From: UBA6623 sp965217195
GTDB taxonomy: Bacteria; Acidobacteriota; Terriglobia; Bryobacterales; UBA6623
Length of the DNA: 64,000 nucleotides
Assembly (NCBI GenBank): GCA_965217195.1
Contig: CBDCHL010000005.1
Span: 496,001-560,000 of the forward strand
Direction of reading: 5' to 3'
Positions 52,883-61,980 of the stretch are shown here, one piece after another. A model generated the notes under the pieces. The model was not told the origin of the DNA. It ran no database searches and saw nothing but the letters and a program-made list of their open reading frames with translations. Position 1 is the first letter of the stretch. Each line of letters opens with the position of its first letter. The translations under genes and the position numbers were made by a program.

Positions 52883-53173
52883 GTGACTGTAAAGCCCTTA
52901 TACGACCGCGTCCTTGCCAAGAGAGTCGAAGAGGAAGAACAGGTGCAAGGCGGGATTATCATTCCTGACTCCGCCAAGGAGAAGCCGCAACAAGCTGAAG
53001 TCATTGCCGTTGGAAAGGGCAAGCGACTGGAAGATGGGACCGTTGTTGCCCTCGATGTTCAAGCAGGGGATAAGGTTCTGATTGGAAAATACTCAGGAAC
53101 AGAAATTTCCGTCGATGACGAAGATCTGATTATCTTGAGGGAAGACGAGATTCTCGGCGTTCTGGAAGGCTGA
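52883..53173 (+). CDS. groES: Co-chaperonin GroES
   Basis: A 96-residue co-chaperonin that caps GroEL. Sequence is typical: VKPLYDRVLAKRVEEEEQVQ then GGIIIPDSAKEKPQQ (mobile loop), AGDKVLIGKYSGTEI and LREDEILGVLE. GTG start with a strong AGGAGGA. groEL does not follow: the next gene is on the other strand. Confidence 0.96.
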   Translation: MTVKPLYDRVLAKRVEEEEQVQGGIIIPDSAKEKPQQAEVIAVGKGKRLEDGTVVALDVQAGDKVLIGKYSGTEISVDDEDLIILREDEILGVLEG

Positions 53174-53225
53174 TCTCAGGCACCCCGCCCGACCTGGCGG
53201 TAAGCTCGCTCCGACCACAGGTCGC

Positions 53226-54572
53226 TCACGTCTGCTCCGCGAGCGCCCGCTCGACATTGAGCAACCCCGTGCCGTACGCAAAGCTTTTCTTGCTGTTACC
53301 CATGGCAGGAACCCTTGTCGTCGTACCGGTTAGGCGTCGTTTTATATCGCGGACGCTCATTCCCGTGCATTGCGCGCGCACTAACGCGGCCGCCCCAGCC
53401 ACGTGAGGTGTCGCCATCGATGTACCGCTCCACGCCGAGTAGTTCGACTCCTCGAGGTGGGGCGAGGGTTGTGTCGGCAGCGTGGAAAGAACATTGGTTC
53501 CGGGCGCGACCAAGTCGATGTGACGACCGGTATTCGAAAACCAGGCGCGTTCCCGATTTTCGTTCACGGCGCCAACGGCAGTAACGTTCCTGTACCCCGC
53601 CGGATACTCGATCGGGTTGCCTTCGGCGAATTCGTTTCCCATCGCCGCCACCGCTAAAACACCGGCGTCATCGAGACGACGGAAGAGCAGTGCCTCGGTA
53701 CGCGATGAGGCGGTCCCTCCGATGCTCAGATTCATCACGCTTGCCCTTGAGGTGCGCGCTTCGTTAAGGGCTTGAAAGTAACGCTCACCGTCTACATAAA
53801 AATCGCCCTGAATCGGCTGGTCGTCGAATATCTTCCACACGTCGAGTCGACAGTCGGCCACGCCCGCAATGCCGACACCGTTGTTGGCCTCCGCGGCGAT
53901 CACGCCGGCAACGTGTGTCCCGTGTCCCAAGATGTCTTGGGCGATAAGGCCTTCGTGACGGTATTCAATCTCAAGGTCGTCGAGGTCCGGGTGGTTAACG
54001 TCGATTCCGGTGTCCAATACCGCAACCCGAATATCCGCAGCGGTTGGCCGGGTCGCCTCAAACCAACGCACCGCGCGCAAACCCCACTGCAGGTTCCGCA
54101 TCGGATCGACCTCGGTCGCCATCAACCACCGCGCGGGCATCGGCTCGACGATTTCAATCATCGGTGAAGAACTCAGCGTGTTCAGCAACTCCGGCGTGAC
54201 ACTCTTGGGATTGAGCGAAAGAATGCTGAAACCGGCGACGTCAGGTGGGCTGCTGGAAACGCTTGATAACACGGCCATGCGTTGGCTGAGGGCGGACGAC
54301 GTGGCGGGCTTCCAGGTGGGAGTTGCCTTAGGCAAGAATATCGGCCTCGCGGACTTAAGCCCGGCGTTGTTCCGCAGGAAGTCGATCGGTCCCGAAAGAT
54401 TCTCAGGAAGATTCCGGGCTAATGCCGGAGTGGGCGCCCGCCCGGGACCCCCCAGATAGCCAAGCAGCGGGCTCCGGCGAACCCGCAGGATCACCCGCCC
54501 CGGTAAGTGCTCGATGCGCTTCTTAGACTGTTGCCCCGAGGGCCCTTTCCCGTTCGACCGTTCCAACGCCAT
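53226..54572 (-). CDS. Subtilisin-like serine protease (S8)
   Basis: A 448-residue S8 protease with a complete triad: D187 (VAVLDTGIDVNHPD), H217 (GHGTHVAGVIAAEAN) and S385 (WSGTSMATPHVAGAAAL), and oxyanion N313 (AAMGNEFAEGNP). The first about 170 residues are a propeptide-like region. I see no clear signal peptide, so secretion is uncertain. Its 5' side is close to IS630-type copy 5 (54733), which may affect expression. Confidence 0.94.
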   Translation of the reverse strand: MALERSNGKGPSGQQSKKRIEHLPGRVILRVRRSPLLGYLGGPGRAPTPALARNLPENLSGPIDFLRNNAGLKSARPIFLPKATPTWKPATSSALSQRMAVLSSVSSSPPDVAGFSILSLNPKSVTPELLNTLSSSPMIEIVEPMPARWLMATEVDPMRNLQWGLRAVRWFEATRPTAADIRVAVLDTGIDVNHPDLDDLEIEYRHEGLIAQDILGHGTHVAGVIAAEANNGVGIAGVADCRLDVWKIFDDQPIQGDFYVDGERYFQALNEARTSRASVMNLSIGGTASSRTEALLFRRLDDAGVLAVAAMGNEFAEGNPIEYPAGYRNVTAVGAVNENRERAWFSNTGRHIDLVAPGTNVLSTLPTQPSPHLEESNYSAWSGTSMATPHVAGAAALVRAQCTGMSVRDIKRRLTGTTTRVPAMGNSKKSFAYGTGLLNVERALAEQT

Positions 54573-54732
54573 GCGCGCCTCCTTTCTTCAGATTAGGGAC
54601 GCTGTCCAGAGGTCCGCACCCGTGGAAATGGCGTGGCGCGAACTCTCGGGCGGCGCCGAGGCTAACGGTTCGCGGCCGGTCAGGATGCTCCGAAGTTGCT
54701 TAAATGGTAGACAAGACGAACTTTCCCCGCTA

Positions 54733-55825
54733 CTGAGTCTCGCATAATATACTGTCAATCGAGACAAAGAGAAGACTGTTTCCAGAAAGCGGTAATCAAG
54801 CGCGGTTTGCGGCGCATTCGCCGCAGCGCTTTGCGGGCGCGCTCGTCGAGTTCCCAGTAGTCCTTCGGGCAGACGTTGGGCAACTCGTGCTGCTTCCAGT
54901 ACGCCCAAATGTATTCCACCGGGTTCAACTCCGGCGCATAGGGCGGCAAGTACTCCGTTGCGATGTGATCCTCGGAGAGCTGGATGAACTCCCGCACCAG
55001 GCGGCTGCGGTGCGCCGGCAGCCGGTCCCAGACGATCAGCAGTGGGCCGTCGATGTGGCGCACCAAAGCCTTCAGGAAGTCGATGACCTCCAGCTCGCCG
55101 ATCGCGCCGGGATAGAGCCGGAAGTAAAAGTTGCGCAACGTCAGCCCGGCCGACACCGACAGCTTGTCCCAGTTGAAGTTGAACTCCAACACCGGTGTCT
55201 CGCCGCGCGGCGCCCAGGTGCGGCAACGATGCGGCTTCTGACTCAATCCGCTTTCGTCGATGAAGACGATCGTACGTTCTTCTTTGCGGGCTTTTTTTTA
55301 ATGGCCGGCCAAGTCTTGCGCTGCCAGCCGCGGATGGCCTCTTCGTTGCGCTCCCGCGCTTTGCCGACGGGCCGTTGCGGGCTCCAACCGAGCGCCCGCA
55401 GGATCTTCCAGACATGGCCCTCGTGATAGCGCACGCCGAACTCGTCTCCGATCAGACGAGCGACCCGCGGACAGCTCCACAGCGGCGTCGGGAAGCCGTG
55501 CGCCTCGGGGCCTTCCAGCAGCAACGCCTCGAGGCGTTCGAGCTGCGCGGCGTCCAACAGCGGCTTACGGCCGGCGCGGCCGGCCTGGCGCAACCCGGCT
55601 TCGCCGTCACGCCGGTATCGTCGCAGCCACTCGCTGACGCTTTGCCGCGCGACCTTCAATCGCCTCGCTGTCTCGGACTGACTACAGCCTTGCTCGACCA
55701 ACCGGATCGCTTTGAAACGGCGCTTCTCCAGGGCCTCGAAATCCCGCCGTACGCCTTTTGTATTTCCCATACATACAAAGACGTACGTACCCCAAAAAGG
55801 TGTCACTTTATTTTGCGAGATTCAA
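54733..55825 (-). mobile_element. IS630-type element, copy 5 (1093 bp)
   Basis: TA duplications at 54731-54732 and 55826-55827. It lies between the S8 protease and the enoyl-CoA hydratase gene; no broken frame was found around it. Confidence 0.95.
54755..55770 (-). CDS. IS630-type transposase (frameshifted), copy 5
   Basis: Predicted protein identical to the other copies. The zero frame runs from 55770 to 55243 and the second frame ends at 54755. Confidence 0.92.
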
Positions 55826-55923
55826 TAGGTTGCTTGCCTGAACGCACCCAAGGAGGGCCGCAGGTCCATTTATTTTCGGCTTATGTGACTAAGAGCGGCC
55901 GAAATGATAATCTGGGAACACCT

Positions 55924-56706
55924 ATGGCATCTTCCGATCTAGTCGTAGAGCTTGAGGCCCCGATTGCCGTGCTCACGCTCAACCGGCCGCGGCGGCGGAA
56001 TGCGCTTTCGATGGAGCTGATGCGCAAGCTGACCGGTGAACTTCGAAGTATCGCCTCCAGCGGAGACATCAAAGTTGTCATCGTTGCGGCCCAAGGCCCT
56101 GTTTTTTCCTCCGGCCATGATCTGACTGAGATGATCGGCAAAGACGTCAACGCTTATCGGGAGATGTTTGGTGCGTGCACGGACTTGATGACGACGGTCC
56201 AGAGTATCCCGCAACCCGTTATCGCTCAGGTCGAAGGCGTTGCGACGGCCGCCGGTTGCCAGCTCGTTGCGTCCTGCGATTTGGCGGTGGCCTCCGAGGC
56301 CTCCACGTTCGCGACGCCGGGCGTGAAGATCGGGCTCTTTTGCAGCACCCCGATGGTTCCTCTCACCCGCGCAATCGGTCGCAAACGGGCCTTGGAAATG
56401 TTGTTGACCGGCACACCGATCAGCGCCCAGACCGCTCTCGAGTGGGGTTTGCTCAATCGCGTGGTTCCGTGTGACGAAGTTGCGGCAGCGACGCGAGAAC
56501 TGGCTTGCCGCATTGGCGGTGCCGGCGCGGTCGTGCTGGCGCTCGGCAAGGAGGCATTCTATTCGCAAATCGACCTTGACCAGCCGAAAGCCTACGCGTA
56601 CACAAAAGAAGTCATGACCATGAATGCGTTGGCCGACGACGGACAGGAAGGCATGAGTGCCTTTCTTGAAAAAAGAACCCCTCACTGGACCCATCGCGAA
56701 CCGTAA
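55924..56706 (+). CDS. Enoyl-CoA hydratase/isomerase-family protein (ECHDC3-like)
   Basis: A 260-residue crotonase-fold protein. N-terminal VLTLNRPRRRNALSMEL and the oxyanion/CoA segment PVFSSGHDLTEM are clear, as is VATAAGCQLVASCDLAVAS. In the second catalytic region GVKIGLFCSTPMVPLTRAIG has no glutamate where classic hydratases have one, which resembles the ECHDC3 group. It may not be a simple hydratase. The start is ATG 55924; the long upstream extension of the frame belongs to IS630-type copy 5. Confidence 0.87.
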   Translation: MASSDLVVELEAPIAVLTLNRPRRRNALSMELMRKLTGELRSIASSGDIKVVIVAAQGPVFSSGHDLTEMIGKDVNAYREMFGACTDLMTTVQSIPQPVIAQVEGVATAAGCQLVASCDLAVASEASTFATPGVKIGLFCSTPMVPLTRAIGRKRALEMLLTGTPISAQTALEWGLLNRVVPCDEVAAATRELACRIGGAGAVVLALGKEAFYSQIDLDQPKAYAYTKEVMTMNALADDGQEGMSAFLEKRTPHWTHREP

Positions 56707-56984
56707 TTTCCCGGTCTAAAGCGCCCGCTGAACCAGCGAGTGCGGTTTCCGCCAAAGCTCTCTCGGAAAAACTCGTTCCCTCGGGCCGCCGATTATCTGA
56801 GCGTTTCACCTGAGGTTCCGAACGTGTCCCCACGTTCCGAGGCGTCTGAGTGAGGTTTCCAATGTACGTCGCCTTGAGTACGACGACGGTCGTAGAGGCA
56901 ACACGCGCCGGAATTCAGTACTACGGTCCTATTGCTGCTTTCACCCCGGCGGTCGCACATTTGAAGGTATAGGCGAAGGGACCA
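56707..56984. other. Intergenic, no gene recognised
   Basis: About 280 bases between the crotonase-like gene and the GGDEF protein. No supported frame or promoter motif. Confidence 0.4.
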
Positions 56985-59384
56985 ATGCCCCCTCACTCCA
57001 AGAGCCATAGCGGAGAACCTCCCCCCGACATTGTCGGTTCGAACGCAAGTCCGACCCCCGAGGGATGGATGGCTGCTGTTCGCCTCACCGCTTTGCTCGC
57101 GGCTTCGGGTTACGTGCTGTGGAGTCTGGCCCAGGGCTTGGGGGAGCGGTCGGTGGTGGCGTCCGCGGCCGGGGTGGCCGCCGCCATGGCAACGGCACTG
57201 TATTTCTTCGGGCGCTACCGGAAGAAGCTGAGCAAAGCGAACCTGCTCATTTGGGCCCTACCCTGGGTCTGTCTGGCTCTGGTCTTCTTCCTGACCGCGT
57301 CGGCCTGGCACGCCCGTCGCTACGAAAACAGAATGCTCGCCAGAGCAGCCTTCGACCGCGAAGTGGACGGCGCTCAGCACGCCCTTAGCGAGCGAGTTGC
57401 GCGCTATGGCGACTTCCTCCAACTGGCGGCGCCGTTGCTGGAAAAGCAAAGGCCAACCGACCACAAGTTTCTGGCCAACTTGGTTAGGTCGCAGTACCCC
57501 GCGATCGCCGCGGTGGGGACGGTTGGGCCGGCCTTGTCAAACGACGGCAATCCATCCAAGGCCGAACAAGAAACCTATCGCTTTCGCAGCGCCGCAAGCA
57601 CCTCGACTCATTGCGTCGATTCGGACTTCCGCCTGCCCGAAGGGCCGACATTACCCACGGCCCTGAAGGTAGCTACCGACACGGGCCGGGCCGCGGTAAG
57701 CGGCAAATTTGCCTTTGATTGCGGAGGCGGTGAGCAAGACTATTTGATGTTGGCGCAGCAGTCCCACGATCAGCGTGGAAGGCCCGGCACGTGGACCGCA
57801 ACGCTGCTGTTGCCGGCGCAGTTGCTGAGTCCCCCTTGGACCAACGGAGAATACGAACTCGACTATGCCGTCTACGATGGCGCGCCGAAGTCACGAGGAA
57901 GCGTGATCTATTGGGAGGGGGGATCTTCCCGTCCCGGGGAGGCGTGGTTTCAACGAACCGCGGTGTTGGAATTTGGAGGCCGAACGTGGACCCTGCGCTT
58001 TCAAACCAAGGAGTCGTTTGAAACTTTGTTTGCGAGGGGAGGCCTACAAGGAGTTCCCTGGCGCGGGGTCATGTTGGGTCTGGTGGTTTTCGGCCTGACT
58101 TGGTCGCTGGCGGTACAGCACAGGAGCAGCCTCGTTGTAAGCCGGAGCGATGACCCGGAGAGACAGACGCACGCGCAGGCCGCGATCGATCATTCCCCGG
58201 ATGCCGTGGTTGGCGTGAACGAAGCGGGAGTGATTCAGTCCGCCAACCCGGCTGTTTCGCTCCTATTCGGATACAGGGAAGCTGAGGTCAATGGGAAGAG
58301 AATCTCCGAACTGCTCGACCTGGCGGGTCGACGTGAGAGTGAAGGCGCGTTTGCGGGCCTGCCGCAGCTTTCGCGAGAAGCGTGGAAAGTCGGAGCGGAA
58401 CTTGTTGCGCGGCACCGCGACGGATCCGATTTCCCGGTGGAAGTCCGCATCGGAGAAACGGTGTCGAAACAGGGGCGCTTGTTTACACTGATCGTTCGCG
58501 ACATCAGCCGTCGCAAGCAAGAACAAGAACAGCTCCAACGTTTAGCCTCCATCCCCGACCACAATCCGCAACCCATTGTGGAAGTGGCTTTGGAAGGCGA
58601 CATCACCTACATCAACCCCGAGGCATCGCGACGCTTCCCCGAGTTAAGGGAGAAACAAGACCGGCATCCGATGTTCGCGCAATTCGACGAGGCGGTGCAG
58701 CACTTCAAGGAGGGACGCCGTCGCCCCGTGATCCAGCAATTTGATTTCGATGACGCCGCGTATGAGCAGCATGTGTGCTACGTCCCGAAGGGCAATTTCA
58801 TCCGGATCTACGTCTTTGACGTCACAGATCGGCGGCGGGCTTTGCAAGACGCCCTGACCGGCCTGCCGAACCGCATCCTGTTCCTAGAGCGGCTGGGACA
58901 GGCCGAAACAGATGCCCGCAAGAGGACCGGCTACCGATTCGCCGTCCTATTCGTCGACCTGGATCATTTCAAGCAGATCAATGACACCCACGGGCACATG
59001 GTTGCCGACCAGATGCTGAAGACCGTGGCGCAGAGACTGAAGAGCTGCCTGCGTCCGCGGGACATCGTGGCGCGGTTGGGCGGTGACGAGTTCACCATCC
59101 TGCTGGACAAGGTCGACGACATCGAGGCAGCAGAAGCCGTGGCCGACCGTATTCACGAAAATCTCCAGAAGCCCTATGAGTTAGGGTCTCATCGCTTTAC
59201 CACTACCGCCAGCGTAGGAATCGCTCTTAACTCCTCTCCTCACGAGACGCCGGCGGGACTTCTATCCAACGCTGACGCGGCGATGTATCGGGCCAAGCAG
59301 TCGGGTCGCGCCCAAAGCGCCGTGTTCGATTCGGCACTCGATCGCAAAGACCTGGTCCAGACCGAACCGATCAGTATTCTGTAG
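56985..59384 (+). CDS. CHASE-like / PAS / PAS / GGDEF diguanylate cyclase
   Basis: A 799-residue membrane signalling protein. Helices lie at about residues 30-95 (three segments, e.g. LIWALPWVCLALVFFLTASA) and at about 355-377 (GVMLGLVVFGLTWSLAVQH). Between them is a periplasmic CHASE-like sensor of about 250 residues. Two PAS domains follow (HSPDAVVGVNEAGVIQSANP and IPDHNPQPIVEVALEGDITY). The C-terminal GGDEF domain has DALTGLPNRILFLERL and the active site RLGGDEFTILLD. RPRD, five residues before GGDEF, fits the inhibitory I-site (RxxD). It should make cyclic di-GMP. No EAL domain is present. Confidence 0.92.
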   Translation: MPPHSKSHSGEPPPDIVGSNASPTPEGWMAAVRLTALLAASGYVLWSLAQGLGERSVVASAAGVAAAMATALYFFGRYRKKLSKANLLIWALPWVCLALVFFLTASAWHARRYENRMLARAAFDREVDGAQHALSERVARYGDFLQLAAPLLEKQRPTDHKFLANLVRSQYPAIAAVGTVGPALSNDGNPSKAEQETYRFRSAASTSTHCVDSDFRLPEGPTLPTALKVATDTGRAAVSGKFAFDCGGGEQDYLMLAQQSHDQRGRPGTWTATLLLPAQLLSPPWTNGEYELDYAVYDGAPKSRGSVIYWEGGSSRPGEAWFQRTAVLEFGGRTWTLRFQTKESFETLFARGGLQGVPWRGVMLGLVVFGLTWSLAVQHRSSLVVSRSDDPERQTHAQAAIDHSPDAVVGVNEAGVIQSANPAVSLLFGYREAEVNGKRISELLDLAGRRESEGAFAGLPQLSREAWKVGAELVARHRDGSDFPVEVRIGETVSKQGRLFTLIVRDISRRKQEQEQLQRLASIPDHNPQPIVEVALEGDITYINPEASRRFPELREKQDRHPMFAQFDEAVQHFKEGRRRPVIQQFDFDDAAYEQHVCYVPKGNFIRIYVFDVTDRRRALQDALTGLPNRILFLERLGQAETDARKRTGYRFAVLFVDLDHFKQINDTHGHMVADQMLKTVAQRLKSCLRPRDIVARLGGDEFTILLDKVDDIEAAEAVADRIHENLQKPYELGSHRFTTTASVGIALNSSPHETPAGLLSNADAAMYRAKQSGRAQSAVFDSALDRKDLVQTEPISIL

Positions 59385-59426
59385 TCCGCGGCCCAGGTCG
59401 TTAACCCGAGGACAGCCGGTTGCCAC

Positions 59427-59453
59427 GGCCCGTCGCTTTCGCTCCGGGTTCTG
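59427..59453 (-). repeat. REP-like repeat, half copy, locus D
   Basis: GGCCCGTCGCTTTCGCTCCG then GGTTCTG; one arm of the repeat seen at 18.4 and 41.4 kb, with two base changes. It lies between the convergent GGDEF and PHP-type genes. Confidence 0.75.
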
Positions 59454-59531
59454 TGTTGGCGTTATGAATTATGTAATTGGGGCGTTGGACTTTTGGGGCG
59501 CTCCGCCCGCAACCAAACCCGCGCGTGCTTT

Positions 59532-61772
59532 TCACTGTAAATGTCGCGGCTGCGTGAACGCCCCGTTCCCGGCCGAGTCCCAGGCGGCGAAGCGCACCCA
59601 CTTCACGCCGGCGGCGTCGAAGGGAATCTCGAAACGTTCCTTCGAGAACGGTGCACGGTCGCGCGCGGAAATGATCTTCCGATCCACGGCCTTGCCGTCG
59701 CCCCAAACGATTTCCACGAACTCCAGCGGAAAGGTCCACTCGACCTCCGCGACGTACGTTCGCTGATTCCCCGCCCCCTCTACGCCATGATCAGTGATCA
59801 GAACCTCTCCGGTCGTGACAAAGAATTCCCCCGCGCGCATCGCGTCGAAAATCGGACTCCAGTCTCCATCAAAGCTCGGCAGTGAGTCGATCTTGATGTA
59901 ATTCACCGAGGACTCGCCGTAAATCTCGTCGTCCGGGAACTTCGCGTAGGTGTCTCCTTCGGCCACTAAGTATTTCGGCCCGGCCCAGTTGTTAATATCG
60001 TCCAGCGTGTTAAAGCAACGGACCGGGCATAGCCGCCGCTCGGACATGTCGACCGGGAAGTTCTTGAAAGCAACGCCCAGGTAGCGGTCGCTTTGAAAGT
60101 GAGGCGTGTCACGAATCGCATCGGGATAGAAGGTCGATCCTTTCGTCCGCGGATGCGCCTGCCACACAAGACCGTTTTCCCGTTGCATCATTTCCAGCAT
60201 GTCGGCGGCCGACCCGGCATGATAGACGGTTCCGAACTCAGGGTGCTGTTCCGAGAAAGCCTGTCCCTCGCCGCGAACCATCGTCCAATACACGGGCTTG
60301 GGGAAGACCAGCGTGTAGTGCCCCCCTAAATAGGCATTGGCTTCCTCACCGGGAAGTAGTAGGAAATCGCGATCCGAATGCCGGCGGCATGCTTCGAAAT
60401 AGCTACCCATCTCAGCGAGGCGGATCGGTCCGGGGTCGGTCGGGTTGGAGTCGGCGTGAAAATCCGACATCATTGCGATGTTGATGCCGCGGGCTCGGAA
60501 CGCCGGCAACCACGGCGGCTGGAGATCGAGCGTGCCGGCGTCGCGAAGCTGTTCGGAAAAGTGGGTGTGAAAGTGGCTGACCGCGACTTTGTATCCGGGA
60601 AGCGGTTTGAACTTATCGTCATGCGTATAGGCCAAAACCTGCCGCTGCGCGGCGACCGGATCACCGGGGCTCAGGTAGAAATACACGGCCATCCGTTGTT
60701 TGGTGCCGGGCGGCGCGTTGTATAGGGCGAAATTCCCTTCGGCGAAGTTTCGCGATTGTGTGACTCGGCGTTGCCACAGTTGCTCGGAAACTCCATAGGG
60801 CCGGTACATTTCTTCTCGGTCGCCATGGCGGACGCCGACCGAGAACGATCCTTCGGCATCCTTGCGATACCAGACGTAACCGAGGTTCATCTCGATTTCG
60901 CGCGCGAAGAAAAACTTATGCGGCGGGGGAAAGATCGCAATCGAACCGCCCTCGGTGTCGACCAGCACAAGGCGGTTGCGGGCTCGTAACGGCACGGGGG
61001 AGCTGTTTCGGGAACCGCCGAATTCGTACTTCTGCCAATCGCTGCTCGTGTCACGCCACACGACGCGGGGAGCGTCTTTGGTTTGGAAGCCCCGTAGACC
61101 GGCGGAGTACTTGTAGGCCACGCTCGGCTCATTCGTTGAGGCGATGGCTTCCTGCCGCACAAGATTGGAACCTCGATAAACGGTGTATTGAAGGCGTCCG
61201 GCGAAGATCCCCAGTGACAACCCGTCGAAAGAAACCTCCAGACGCGCTCCATCCGTTTTGACGGTACAAGAGGTGATCTGGAAAGAAGACGTCGCACGGC
61301 GAATTTCCTCTCGGTTGCGCGGCAGCCCGGGATTTGTTCCCGCCAGTCCGGGCACGGCCAAGGGAGCGTCCCAGAAAACGACCCACTTCTCCTTCTCGAT
61401 GATTTCAGGCGTGATCTCGACCCCGAGGTTCCGCAGAGGACGAAGTTGCTGTTCGGAGATGCGGCGCAACCCGGTAGTCACATTGAATTCGGGCGAAACG
61501 TCGCGAGCCAGAGTCGCCCAAGAACCGCCCTCTTGCCGGACGGCCATCTCGGTGACGCGGGGACGTCCCTCCGACACCGTTAGAACGAGACGCAGCTCCG
61601 TGCTTCGCTCGCCGCTCCAGGTGAGCGTAAGGGCGTCATCCTGGCTGGAGGCGGCGAGCCCGGCGACGGCCCTGTATTCGCCCACATCGCAGGGCATTGC
61701 CGCCGGCGCGGGGGTTGGTGCAAGCAGCACCGCTCCCGCGAACATTGCCCACATGGCGTTTCGTGATTTCAT
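59532..61772 (-). CDS. Secreted PHP-domain (CehA/McbA-like) metallo-hydrolase
   Basis: A 746-residue exported protein with a signal peptide (MFAGAVLLAPTPAPAAMPC). The N-terminal about 380 residues are beta-rich and unassigned. The PHP-type metal site starts at VAVSHFHTHFSEQLRDAG (H-x-H) and continues with IAMMSDFHADSNPTDPG, LLPGEEANAYLGGHYTLVF and LVWQAHPRTKGSTF. This order fits the CehA/McbA-type PHP hydrolases, which cleave phosphate or carbamate esters. Substrate unknown. A further beta domain follows the active site (VAEVEWTFPLEFVEIVWGDG). Confidence 0.8.
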   Translation of the reverse strand: MKSRNAMWAMFAGAVLLAPTPAPAAMPCDVGEYRAVAGLAASSQDDALTLTWSGERSTELRLVLTVSEGRPRVTEMAVRQEGGSWATLARDVSPEFNVTTGLRRISEQQLRPLRNLGVEITPEIIEKEKWVVFWDAPLAVPGLAGTNPGLPRNREEIRRATSSFQITSCTVKTDGARLEVSFDGLSLGIFAGRLQYTVYRGSNLVRQEAIASTNEPSVAYKYSAGLRGFQTKDAPRVVWRDTSSDWQKYEFGGSRNSSPVPLRARNRLVLVDTEGGSIAIFPPPHKFFFAREIEMNLGYVWYRKDAEGSFSVGVRHGDREEMYRPYGVSEQLWQRRVTQSRNFAEGNFALYNAPPGTKQRMAVYFYLSPGDPVAAQRQVLAYTHDDKFKPLPGYKVAVSHFHTHFSEQLRDAGTLDLQPPWLPAFRARGINIAMMSDFHADSNPTDPGPIRLAEMGSYFEACRRHSDRDFLLLPGEEANAYLGGHYTLVFPKPVYWTMVRGEGQAFSEQHPEFGTVYHAGSAADMLEMMQRENGLVWQAHPRTKGSTFYPDAIRDTPHFQSDRYLGVAFKNFPVDMSERRLCPVRCFNTLDDINNWAGPKYLVAEGDTYAKFPDDEIYGESSVNYIKIDSLPSFDGDWSPIFDAMRAGEFFVTTGEVLITDHGVEGAGNQRTYVAEVEWTFPLEFVEIVWGDGKAVDRKIISARDRAPFSKERFEIPFDAAGVKWVRFAAWDSAGNGAFTQPRHLQ

Positions 61773-61980
61773 GCCCGATCACCTCCTTATCCGCGCACTT
61801 CGGATACTTGCCGACGGATCGTAGCATATCGGGGCGGGTTGGGAACGGCCCATAGTTAGCCCCTTGTCGCCCGCGGTATAAGCCTCACGACGTCCTCCGT
61901 CGATGGGTAGAAATGAGCGTCAAGACGTGCCGGTCCGGCGCCGGTCCGGATGCACATTGTTGAGGAGGACGATTCGACAC

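Noticed and set aside
54588..54731. Possible gene fragment interrupted by IS630-type copy 5
   Set aside because: Joining both flanks after removing the element gave no recognisable protein.
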